Source of the DNA: Pseudomonas synxantha BG33R
Lineage (GTDB): Bacteria; Pseudomonadota; Gammaproteobacteria; Pseudomonadales; Pseudomonadaceae
DNA: 64,000 nucleotides
NCBI RefSeq assembly: GCF_000263715.2
Contig: NZ_CM001514.1
Coordinates: forward strand, 3,165,674-3,229,673
Direction: 5' to 3'
The position numbers and the translations under genes are program-made. The notes beneath the pieces are model-generated. The model worked only from the letters and a program-made list of their open reading frames with translations, had not been told where the DNA came from and did no database searches. Each line of letters begins with the position of its first letter. Within the stretch, counting starts at the first letter, position 1. Below, piece after piece: positions 37,089-44,792 of the stretch.

Positions 37089-39905
37089 TCAGCGAACCAG
37101 CTCGCTGAGCTCGATGTCATGTTCCAGTCTGCAGCGATGCTCCACCAGCACCAGGGTGTTGCCGCTACGCTCGACGTAACGGTGCAACGCTTCTACACGC
37201 TCCGCCAATTGCTCGGCGCACAAAGCGCTGAACGGCTCATCCAGCAGCAACAGGTGATGGCGGTCATTTGGCAGCGCGCTCAGCCAGGTATCCAGCCAGT
37301 TGCTTGCCCCAGGCTCACCACCGAGCAGCGCCAGGACATTGCTGTCCAGGTAATAGCGGGTTGATGCCGTAGCCTGCGGCGCGCCCGCCTCGTCGGTGAT
37401 CACATTGGTGATACCGGCCACGCCCTTGAGGTAATCGCTTTTGCCAGCGCCGGAATGGCCAGAGAGCGAATATAACCGTCCCCGTTCCAGGCTTAGGGCA
37501 CGATAGGTACGTTGAGCGACAAAGGACGCGATGTTCAGGCTCTGACCGACAATCGTCACGGACACCACACTTTTGGGCTGGCCAAAATGCTGCAGGCGCG
37601 TCACGGACACCGACTGCGATTTAAACCCCGTGATTGCCAGAAATACGTTGGCCAGGTCAGAGCGCACCAACAACAAGGCCGTGACTGCCAGCACAAAAGC
37701 TGAATCGCTGGTGCGATAGAGGCTGCCCATCAGAACCACCAGGACAATCACCAGGTCGCTGAGCAAACTGCAACTGGCGGCGGTGATCGTGCGGGTGATC
37801 ACACTGTGCATGCGGGTGGTATAGAAATGCTTCAGCCCCTCGGCTATCGCGCCCTGTTGGGTGAGTGCCAGCCAGTCCCCCAGGCGTTCGAAACCGGTGC
37901 CGCCGGTTCGGGAAATAGAAAACGCCACATGGGCCGAGCGCAGCAGGGAGTCGAATCCCTTGGTGCTCTCCACCCGTGTTCTATAAAGCTCGTCGATCGA
38001 AAGGCGGTACAAAACCGCCAGCAACCCGCTGAACAACAGCGCCACGGCGATGCCGAACAGGCCAAACCCCATCCACAAGGCCATGCCATTGCACAGTAAA
38101 AGCGCGATGATCCAGGCGATGTCGTGGGCATACCAGGCAATGCGTTCGAATGTCGTGGTGACATCGCGAGAAACCACCTGCAGCGCATCGGCCAGGCTGG
38201 TGATCCGGATGTCTCGCAGCCCCCCGATGAACAAGCGGCAAAAGCGGCTGCGCAGCAGGTCCTCGATAAACAGCCCGGCAGCGACCCCTGCCCCAACCCC
38301 GGTTACGGCATACAACAGAACCTGCCAGGGTGAGAAACCCGACTCTGGCAGCGTCAGGTTGGCTGCGTAGCTCATCATCAGCGCCGGCACCAACAACATC
38401 AGCACGCCCCAGCGACAGTACTTGAAGAGATCGCCGAGGCTGAAATGCTCCGGCACGGTGGGGCCTTCCAACACCGTCGGAGCCGTCCTCTCAGCGACCT
38501 CCATCGCCGAGCCCCCGCGCTGCGCGATCGCTCTTGCAGCCGATGGGCTGAAGCTCACCCAGGGCAGGCGCTCCAAGGCGTCTCTGACTGCCAAGGCAGC
38601 CGCGGCGTCCAATACCGAGAAATCGTGGTCGATACTTAGGGTCCCGTTCCGGGTACGAGCCAGAAACACTCCGCGCAGCAGTTGCAAACGCAGGCGCTGC
38701 CCGGCAGAAAGATTGCTCCCGTCGAGCTCGATGGGCAGTTGCATAACTTGCTGTGGGCTCTGTCCCAACTCGGGTATCAACAGGAAAGCGCCCAGCAACG
38801 CTTGTATGTCCTCGCGCTGGCTCTCCAGCGGGCCTGGAACCAGTTCGACCAGTGTCGCGGGCCATATCGGCCAGTCGACATCGAACTCGATCACGCTGCG
38901 GGTCTGATCGGCGGCGGCGTTCTGCAATACCGGCTGCCTTGAGGTGCTTTGATACAGGCCATCAAGCGCTTCCAAGGAGCGGCCGACGGCCTTGTAACTC
39001 ACATAAGCGCGGGGCAACGCAAGTACCGCAGCCAGCAACGGGATACTCAGCCAGAAAATCGCCCCGTCCCAGACCGTGGCCGATTCTGAGGTGCCCAGCA
39101 GCCCAAGCAACACAAAAGGAATCAAGCGACCGAAACCAATGATGTAGCTGTCAGCGCCGCGCAGCAGCGTATCCAGGTTGCGCAGGCCGCGTTCGCCCGT
39201 CAGTGTCCGCTCGATGTTCTGCAAGGCCGTGCGGTCAGCGAACTGTTTGAGCCACGGGCCTTTGCGCAACCATGCCGAACACTGTTCGATGCGCTGCGCG
39301 GTCATATCCATGATCCGCTGGTAGTTGCGATCCGAGAGCCTGGACAGCAGATACGAGAACGGCAGAAACACACCGATCACCGCAACGGCCCATAACCCTG
39401 CCGTACCGAAAACCAGAAATGCCATCAGGATGGAAAGCAGAAGAAAAACCGGGATAGCCAGCAGATTAACGCTAGTGCCGATGCCCTCTAGAATGACGCT
39501 GAAATCCCTGGAAACCACCCGCTCCAGCAAAGCGACCTCTACGCGGGGGGGCATCTTGCGCGCCAGAAGGTGCTCGAATTCGCGGCATAACCTCAGCGAG
39601 ATGTAGCGTTCCAGATTGAGCTCGCTCACCACCAGCAAGAACCCGCTGATGGCCAGGAACGCCAGGAGCGCGATGTCCCCCGGCGTGGTATCGACGCTGT
39701 TTTGGGCAGCCACCAGCGTACTCAGCGTGTAGATGAACAACAGCGGCACGCTGTACTGCAACAGCGACACCAGTACATAAGCACCGACCGCCCAAGGCGC
39801 AAGGTTGAAGGCCAAGCCGAAAAAACCATCGGCGAACGCTCGTCCTTCCGAGCGAGCGGCTGTCCGATAGCGCAATTCTGGGGTAAAAGAGTACATCCAC
39901 TTCAC
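37089..39905 (-). CDS. Fused double ABC exporter with complementary damaged ATPase halves (GTG start)
   Basis: A 938-residue protein: TMD1 (about 15-310), NBD1 (about 335-470), TMD2 (about 490-770), NBD2 (about 780-938). NBD1 has a signature (NLSAGQ, 398-403) but no P-loop: GPLESQRED (358-366) replaces it, and Walker B lacks the glutamate (LSIDHD). NBD2 has Walker A GHSGAGKS (816-823), Walker B LLLLDEP (885-891) and H-loop His923, but no LSGGQ and a very short helical part. One composite ATP site therefore remains. No peptidase C39 domain is present. TMD1 resembles type I secretion ATPases. The GTG overlaps the kinase stop as GTGA, with GAGGAGG upstream. Confidence 0.85.
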   Translation of the reverse strand: MKWMYSFTPELRYRTAARSEGRAFADGFFGLAFNLAPWAVGAYVLVSLLQYSVPLLFIYTLSTLVAAQNSVDTTPGDIALLAFLAISGFLLVVSELNLERYISLRLCREFEHLLARKMPPRVEVALLERVVSRDFSVILEGIGTSVNLLAIPVFLLLSILMAFLVFGTAGLWAVAVIGVFLPFSYLLSRLSDRNYQRIMDMTAQRIEQCSAWLRKGPWLKQFADRTALQNIERTLTGERGLRNLDTLLRGADSYIIGFGRLIPFVLLGLLGTSESATVWDGAIFWLSIPLLAAVLALPRAYVSYKAVGRSLEALDGLYQSTSRQPVLQNAAADQTRSVIEFDVDWPIWPATLVELVPGPLESQREDIQALLGAFLLIPELGQSPQQVMQLPIELDGSNLSAGQRLRLQLLRGVFLARTRNGTLSIDHDFSVLDAAAALAVRDALERLPWVSFSPSAARAIAQRGGSAMEVAERTAPTVLEGPTVPEHFSLGDLFKYCRWGVLMLLVPALMMSYAANLTLPESGFSPWQVLLYAVTGVGAGVAAGLFIEDLLRSRFCRLFIGGLRDIRITSLADALQVVSRDVTTTFERIAWYAHDIAWIIALLLCNGMALWMGFGLFGIAVALLFSGLLAVLYRLSIDELYRTRVESTKGFDSLLRSAHVAFSISRTGGTGFERLGDWLALTQQGAIAEGLKHFYTTRMHSVITRTITAASCSLLSDLVIVLVVLMGSLYRTSDSAFVLAVTALLLVRSDLANVFLAITGFKSQSVSVTRLQHFGQPKSVVSVTIVGQSLNIASFVAQRTYRALSLERGRLYSLSGHSGAGKSDYLKGVAGITNVITDEAGAPQATASTRYYLDSNVLALLGGEPGASNWLDTWLSALPNDRHHLLLLDEPFSALCAEQLAERVEALHRYVERSGNTLVLVEHRCRLEHDIELSELVR

Positions 39906-40687
39906 GACAGCGCCTCCTCGCAGTACACCCGACCCGGCTCCAGGGACTGTACGCGCTGCAGGTAGTCTCGGATTTTCTGTAGATCGTAATAGTGCGCGGG
40001 AATCTTCCGGCATTCGCAGTAGCGGGCCACCCATTCCTCCAGACTCCACGGACATGATGGTCCTGCCCCCAGAAAGCGGCTCAAGGACAAAATGTCGAAC
40101 CACACGCTGCGCTGCAGTGAATAGGTCTCCAGGTCGAGGATGTGCACGCCATTCACCGTAACAAGCAGATGCTCCGCCTTGCAGTCACCGACGCTGATGC
40201 CCTGCAGGTCAAACGAGGGAAAACGACAGCTGGAAGACAGACAAGGATCGAGGAATTCAGGGGTACTGCGGTGGCCCATGACACGCTGGAAATTAGCCAG
40301 GGCCGTAGAATGCATCGCTGCATAGGCCGCAATCACTTCAGGCAGATCGGCCAAAACCGGCAAACGACCCTGGAGAGCTTCCAGCACCAGTACCTGATGC
40401 CGCGAATCCTGATAGCGCATTCCTGCGATCGGACCCGAACGGAACAGCAAATACCCGCTGGCCTCAGCGGCATAGGCCGCCTCGTCAAAGTAACGCTTGA
40501 TCACCACCTGCTCGCCCGAGACCATGCACAGGCCGGAGCAGACCAGGGACTTGACCGACTGGCCGAGTACAAGCAGAACCTGATAACGCTCGGCCAACAG
40601 GTCGCCAAGCGCCTGGCGGTGCTGCTCTACCTGAGCTGCTTCGAGGAGTTCCAGATGCACATGTTCAAAGGTTCTTTGCCCGCTCAT
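39902..40687 (-). CDS. Kinase-fold protein (APH/protein-kinase-like)
   Basis: A 261-residue protein. A lysine 64 in VVIKRY fits the ATP-anchoring lysine. ISVGDCKAEHLLV (Asp168) fits the catalytic loop and HILDLETYSL (Asp185) the metal-binding Asp of the aminoglycoside-phosphotransferase/InaA group. The glycine-rich loop is not clear (LVLGQSVKSLV). It overlaps both neighbours (ATGA with the second metallo-fold gene, GTGA with the ABC gene). It could phosphorylate a peptide or small molecule in this pathway. The substrate is unknown. Confidence 0.72.
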   Translation of the reverse strand: MSGQRTFEHVHLELLEAAQVEQHRQALGDLLAERYQVLLVLGQSVKSLVCSGLCMVSGEQVVIKRYFDEAAYAAEASGYLLFRSGPIAGMRYQDSRHQVLVLEALQGRLPVLADLPEVIAAYAAMHSTALANFQRVMGHRSTPEFLDPCLSSSCRFPSFDLQGISVGDCKAEHLLVTVNGVHILDLETYSLQRSVWFDILSLSRFLGAGPSCPWSLEEWVARYCECRKIPAHYYDLQKIRDYLQRVQSLEPGRVYCEEALS

Positions 40688-42075
40688 GGCGCGGTCGCCA
40701 GGGACAGTTCATAACTGCGCAGAGCGCGTTCATAGTCCACTTGCTCGTTGTAATACTCGAGCCAGAACGCCAGCGGACTGTCATAGCGATCGCAGACATA
40801 CCACTGCGATGCCGACAGGTTGAGCAGCTCCCATATTTGCAACTCGCCCAGAACCAGTTGACAGAAATCGTCATGGTCGACACGGATGCCGTAGGGATAA
40901 AGCTTTATTGCCCCCGCGCCTTCGTCCGGCACCTGGACGAACTCGACCCTGGACACGTCCAGCAGCCACTGTTGGTCGGCGCCGTCGCGCCGGGTCAACT
41001 GCAGCACCGCACGGCACGGACCGACGGGACGCCCCAGGTAATTGCTCTGCGTCATCAGCACCTGGCCATAGCGGGTGATAAGCCATGTCCTGGCCATTTC
41101 GTCGAGATGGGCCTTGATCTGCTGCTTGTCGAGCGACGTCGTCCGGCATCGCCCTTTCGCCGGACTGACCCCGGCGTATTCATCGGACAAGCGGATCCAG
41201 TCCGCCGGCTCGCCAGGCCGTGCCATCGCCACGTCGAAGCTTTCGCCGGGTGTGAGCGAGTACACCGTCCGTAACAACGATAGTTCGCTGCAGATCTGCG
41301 CCAGTTCGAGGTTCGACCAGGGGTGATGCATCTTGCCTGAGGGATCGCGATAACCGTTGCCCGCGATGATCAAGGTCGGTACCTGGTCAAGTCGGCGCAT
41401 TGGCTTGTGAACGATTTCGTCCAGCAGACGCAAGCCCGACACCCTGGTGTAGCGCTGGTCGGGCAGCGGCAACAGGTTGTCCAGGCCGATGGGGCCTTGC
41501 GCCCCGCTACCCTGGAAATTATTGGTCATCACCATGACCTGTGGCCAGGCAATAGCTCCATTATTGACATCAGCAAAGTAGGCGTCGGCGATGCGCGTAT
41601 CAGACTGGATGAAAATCGCCTCGCGGCTCTGGTGCTCGACATGCAGCGACGCTACCCGGCTGTCCCAGAACAGTACCTCGGTGCCGGGCATGTAAAAGCG
41701 CAAGCTCAGCGAGCCGATGACAAACGAGGTCTGGGTATTGACACGCTGCACCTCGTAACCGCAGGCGCAGGCTATCGCTTCGGCCGCGCCGGGAAACAGT
41801 TCCGGGACATAGACCACCTTGCGCTTAAGCAAATGCCCGTAGTCCGACGACAGTCGGCGCAAGGAGGCTGGGTGAAAGTGCTGCAGGTGTTCGGTAGTCA
41901 AGACAATGCCATCCACCGCAGGCATGCGCTGCAGATCGACATTGCGCGCCGGGACTATCGCAAACTGTCGGTCGGCATCGGAACCGAAGCCAGGACCCAG
42001 CACCGGGTCGACCAACACGTGACTATCGCCAGCCTGCAACGACCAGCTTTCGTGACCGATCATTGTCAGCTTCAT
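40684..42075 (-). CDS. Metallo-beta-lactamase-fold protein 2, degenerate metal site
   Basis: A 463-residue protein with the same layout as its upstream neighbour: an N-terminal metallo-beta-lactamase fold (MKLTMIGHESWSLQAGDSHVLVDP) and a ~220-residue C-terminal extension ending ...GELQIWELLNLSASQWYVCDRYDSPLAFWLEYYNE. The HxHxDH motif is TEHLQH (61-66): the first His is Thr and the Asp is Gln, so one metal site is probably lost. The ATG overlaps the stop of the first copy as ATGA. The two are clear paralogues. They may form a heterodimer in which this one is not catalytic. Confidence 0.8.
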   Translation of the reverse strand: MKLTMIGHESWSLQAGDSHVLVDPVLGPGFGSDADRQFAIVPARNVDLQRMPAVDGIVLTTEHLQHFHPASLRRLSSDYGHLLKRKVVYVPELFPGAAEAIACACGYEVQRVNTQTSFVIGSLSLRFYMPGTEVLFWDSRVASLHVEHQSREAIFIQSDTRIADAYFADVNNGAIAWPQVMVMTNNFQGSGAQGPIGLDNLLPLPDQRYTRVSGLRLLDEIVHKPMRRLDQVPTLIIAGNGYRDPSGKMHHPWSNLELAQICSELSLLRTVYSLTPGESFDVAMARPGEPADWIRLSDEYAGVSPAKGRCRTTSLDKQQIKAHLDEMARTWLITRYGQVLMTQSNYLGRPVGPCRAVLQLTRRDGADQQWLLDVSRVEFVQVPDEGAGAIKLYPYGIRVDHDDFCQLVLGELQIWELLNLSASQWYVCDRYDSPLAFWLEYYNEQVDYERALRSYELSLATAP

Positions 42076-43544
42076 GGGCCCACCTCAAGATTACGCATGC
42101 TGCGCCCGATGATTTTCGCCAATAGCTCAGGGCTGCCGTTCTCGCCGTAATAGCTGTAGAAGAACGGGATCAAGCCGTCGAAGATGCCGCTCTCGAACCA
42201 GGACTGGACCGAAACGCCCACGATGTCCCAGATCTGCAGGTCACCCTCTACCATGCCGATGAAGTCCACCAGGGGCAGGCATATGCCAAAGGGATACTGC
42301 TCGACCAGCGATTCGAGTTGGTTGTGCGTCTCAGCCTCGAACTGGCCGCTGATCAGATTCAGCGCATAGCTGTCCTGAAGCCCGAGAGCATGCGAGGCAA
42401 AACTGAAAACGATTCGTTTCGGCCCCAGCTTGCGCCCCTTGTAGTGAGACATCGCCAACGCCTTGCGCCCGGTAATGAACAGCATCAGGCTTTTCGCCAG
42501 GCGTTGCAGCTCGGCCAGCGCGCGTTGCAGCAGCTCTTCATAAGCCTCGACGTCCTGCACGTCGGGTCTTACCGAGGCGACCACCTCGACGGTCTTGCGT
42601 GCCTCGATGAACTGATCCAGTTCATCGATCAGCAAGTTGTGCTGCACCTTGTCTACCTGGACCCAGTCGATGATCGCCTGCTGGCCGAGATCTGGATCAA
42701 GGGCAAAGGCTTCGCCTGGCAGCAGGCCGACAATATTGGTGTCCAGGCTGAGCCGATTAGCCAATCTGCTCAATGTCGGCTGGTCGGAAAAGGGGAAAGC
42801 GGCGAACTCTCCCATACGCTTGATGAACCCGCCGCCGCAAAGAGCTATGTTTGCGGGTTGCACCGGAAAATCGTCCATGTAGCTGGTCAGCACAGCGCTC
42901 AGCACACCGATCCCCAGCGGACCGACCTTACGGTTGCCGTCACTCGCGTTCTTGCCCCAGTTTTCCAGGGACTGAAAAGCTCCCGGAGGTGACACCCTGG
43001 AGTTGTTCGAGACAATGACAAGTTTGGGCGGTGCCAGTCGACCTTCGACGATATCGGTCTTGAACACCTCGGACACCAGGGCGTCCACGGCAATGAAGAT
43101 GCCATTGCTTGGCTGCTCGGCCTCCTCGATATGCACCTGGGTAACCCGACTTTCCCAGAAGGCAGTCTTGGGATCTGCCGGATAGAAGCGCAGGCTCAAG
43201 TCACCGATCAGCATCGGCTCGGTGTCGCAGACTTGCGTAAGGGTGAACCCAAGGTCGCGGATGCATTGCTTGACCGGTTCGACGATGGTCGCTCCCACGA
43301 CAAACCGGGCGGAACGTGGCAACAGATTCAGCGAATGGATATCGAAATGATCGGAATGCTCATGACTGAGAAAAATCAGGTCTATATCGGATAGTGCCGT
43401 GGCATCAACAACCCTCGGCGGATAGATCTCGATCCGGTGCGCGTCGACCAGGCCGAAGTCTTCACATAACAGCGGGTCAATCAGGATCCTGGTACTTCCG
43501 TGTTCCACAAGCCATGTTTGATGGCCGATAAAGATCGCTCTCAT
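42072..43544 (-). CDS. Metallo-beta-lactamase-fold protein 1 with C-terminal extension
   Basis: A 490-residue protein. The N-terminal part is a UlaG-like metallo-beta-lactamase fold with an intact metal motif HEHSDH (61-66) in IDLIFLSHEHSDHFDIHSL, after MRAIFIGHQTWLVEHGSTRILIDPLL. The ~250-residue C-terminal extension has a conserved end (MVEGDLQIWDIVGVSVQSWFESGIFDGLIPFFYSYYGE) shared with the second copy. The start at 43544 has GGAGG upstream. It is the first enzyme gene after the small peptide gene, with a stem-loop in the 86-base gap. The C-terminal domain was not recognised. Confidence 0.83.
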   Translation of the reverse strand: MRAIFIGHQTWLVEHGSTRILIDPLLCEDFGLVDAHRIEIYPPRVVDATALSDIDLIFLSHEHSDHFDIHSLNLLPRSARFVVGATIVEPVKQCIRDLGFTLTQVCDTEPMLIGDLSLRFYPADPKTAFWESRVTQVHIEEAEQPSNGIFIAVDALVSEVFKTDIVEGRLAPPKLVIVSNNSRVSPPGAFQSLENWGKNASDGNRKVGPLGIGVLSAVLTSYMDDFPVQPANIALCGGGFIKRMGEFAAFPFSDQPTLSRLANRLSLDTNIVGLLPGEAFALDPDLGQQAIIDWVQVDKVQHNLLIDELDQFIEARKTVEVVASVRPDVQDVEAYEELLQRALAELQRLAKSLMLFITGRKALAMSHYKGRKLGPKRIVFSFASHALGLQDSYALNLISGQFEAETHNQLESLVEQYPFGICLPLVDFIGMVEGDLQIWDIVGVSVQSWFESGIFDGLIPFFYSYYGENGSPELLAKIIGRSMRNLEVGP

Positions 43545-43590
43545 GCCCACCTCCCTGGTTGACAATTGAATGCTCAGCACCCAAAAGGAG

Positions 43591-43620
43591 AAAAAGCAAG
43601 AAAGTCCTTTCTTACTTTTT
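43591..43620 (-). terminator. Stem-loop between peptide gene and enzyme genes
   Basis: Read on the minus strand, AAAAAGTAAGAAAG, GA and CTTTCTTGCTTTTT form a 14-bp stem (one U-G pair) followed by CTCCTTTT. It begins 11 bases after the stop codon of the peptide gene. It looks like a weak or partial terminator of the kind that gives more precursor-peptide message than enzyme message, or it may protect the peptide mRNA. Confidence 0.65.
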
Positions 43621-43630
43621 CTGGGTCAGC

Positions 43631-43795
43631 TCAACGGTGGTATGCGCAGCTCGCCGCCTTGGTTTGCGAAGCTCCGGTTTTGGACTTCTTGATGGCGTCG
43701 CTCAAGACCTGCAATTCCTCCTTGCTGAACAGCACTTTCTCGCCGTCTTGATGAGCGGGTGCGGCTACTGCATCTTGCTGGATCTTCTGGTTCAT
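43631..43795 (-). CDS. Small peptide, probable RiPP-like precursor
   Basis: A 54-residue peptide: MNQKIQQDAVAAPAHQDGEK, then a helical acidic stretch (LFSKEELQVLSDAIKKSK) and the tail TGASQTKAASCAYHR. The N-terminal part looks like a leader and the tail, with one Cys, one Tyr and a C-terminal Arg, like a core. The ATG at 43795 follows AAGGAG by 7 bases; an ATG 30 bases earlier (43825) would add ten residues. It is the first gene of the operon. No Gly-Gly site or known RiPP class motif is seen. It could also be a small structural or signalling peptide. Confidence 0.75.
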   Translation of the reverse strand: MNQKIQQDAVAAPAHQDGEKVLFSKEELQVLSDAIKKSKTGASQTKAASCAYHR

Positions 43796-43924
43796 GACTT
43801 GCTCCTTGTCTGGCTGTTTATCCAAGCACGTCGAAAGCGTAACGGCGTCCTCGCATGAATGAACATAGCGGAGGAAGCCGATTTTTCAATAAACAAAAGT
43901 GGATTGAGTAGCGACACAGGTACG

Positions 43925-43945
43925 GTTTTGTGCTATTTGCAAAAC
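43925..43945. promoter_or_regulatory. Inverted repeat upstream of the peptide operon
   Basis: GTTTTG and CAAAAC are perfect inverted 6-base arms spaced by nine bases, about 130-150 bases upstream of the peptide start. The 236-base gap holding it is AT-rich and should contain the operon promoter. A regulator binding here is possible but not shown. Confidence 0.35.
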
Positions 43946-44031
43946 TTTGTCACAAATCATCTGCCTGCGATGACCTGATTAAAGGTGAGCCTTCACGCAT
44001 ATCGGTCATAGCGCTGACCAAGGTAAAACTT

Positions 44032-44643
44032 TTAAAAACAATAAGTATAGATCGCAGAAACCACCCGCCTCATCGCCTCCTCAATCGTCCCTTCATTGCG
44101 ACACATCACCCACCCCTGCCCCACAACCGCCCGCTCAAACGCCTCTGTACACACAACCTGCTCCTCCAGCTTATGCATCACCGTACTGCTCAACCCGCGC
44201 CGTCGTGTCGCTGCCCTCGCCCAGGATATTTGCGCTGAGGTGACAACCCCCACATGCAGATCCGGCACTTGCACCTGTCGATCAAGGTTCAGCGCAAGAA
44301 TGTCTGTAAACGGTATCAACCGCCGAAACGCCGCATCGGACGGGTACCAGCGATCCATCAGGATGATGCTGTCAGGTGGCTGTGCAGCCAGTACGTGCCG
44401 GGTAATCCAACTGCGGCTGTCAGCAAAGCGTTCACACACCTCAAGTTCCAGATCCCGGCTGGGGTCTCTGGCGAATTTGTTAACCAGAGCCATCGTTTGC
44501 GCTCGATAGGGATCGCTTTTGCGTTCGCACAATCGGACCACCTTCTTGTTATCAGCCCTCAATGCTGCCGTGACGGCCTCCAACAGCGTGGTTTTGCCGG
44601 TGCCCTTGGGCCCATCCAACGAAATAAACAGCGCACGATTCAT
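44032..44643 (-). CDS. Thymidylate-kinase-like P-loop nucleotide kinase
   Basis: A 203-residue protein of the dTMP kinase family. The P-loop is DGPKGTGKTT (10-19), and MDRWYPSDAAF fits the family's DR(Y/F) catalytic segment. The lid region has RAATRRRGLSS. The usual tmk lies in housekeeping gene clusters; this one stands beside accessory genes and may be a divergent paralogue with another role. The start has a weak ribosome site. It lies 236 bases upstream of the peptide operon on the same strand. Confidence 0.78.
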   Translation of the reverse strand: MNRALFISLDGPKGTGKTTLLEAVTAALRADNKKVVRLCERKSDPYRAQTMALVNKFARDPSRDLELEVCERFADSRSWITRHVLAAQPPDSIILMDRWYPSDAAFRRLIPFTDILALNLDRQVQVPDLHVGVVTSAQISWARAATRRRGLSSTVMHKLEEQVVCTEAFERAVVGQGWVMCRNEGTIEEAMRRVVSAIYTYCF

Positions 44644-44792
44644 ACGAGCGCTGCGTTATCGTTGAGGTTGTGCAGTTCCATGGGGCCTCTGGTCTGAGCG
44701 TTTGGGCGAATTGGCCTCCATTATGGGGAACCCTATTGCCCAATGCGAGGCTGTACCCTCCCCGCGTCGACCGTAGAGGATCGGTCAGCCAT

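Noticed and set aside
37089-40103. Longer 1004-codon form of the ABC exporter
   Set aside because: The first 66 codons overlap the kinase gene out of frame; the GTG at 39905 has a strong ribosome site and a GTGA overlap.
43796-44031. tRNA, riboswitch or small RNA in the gap ahead of the peptide gene
   Set aside because: No cloverleaf or known riboswitch motif could be drawn; only an inverted repeat is supported.
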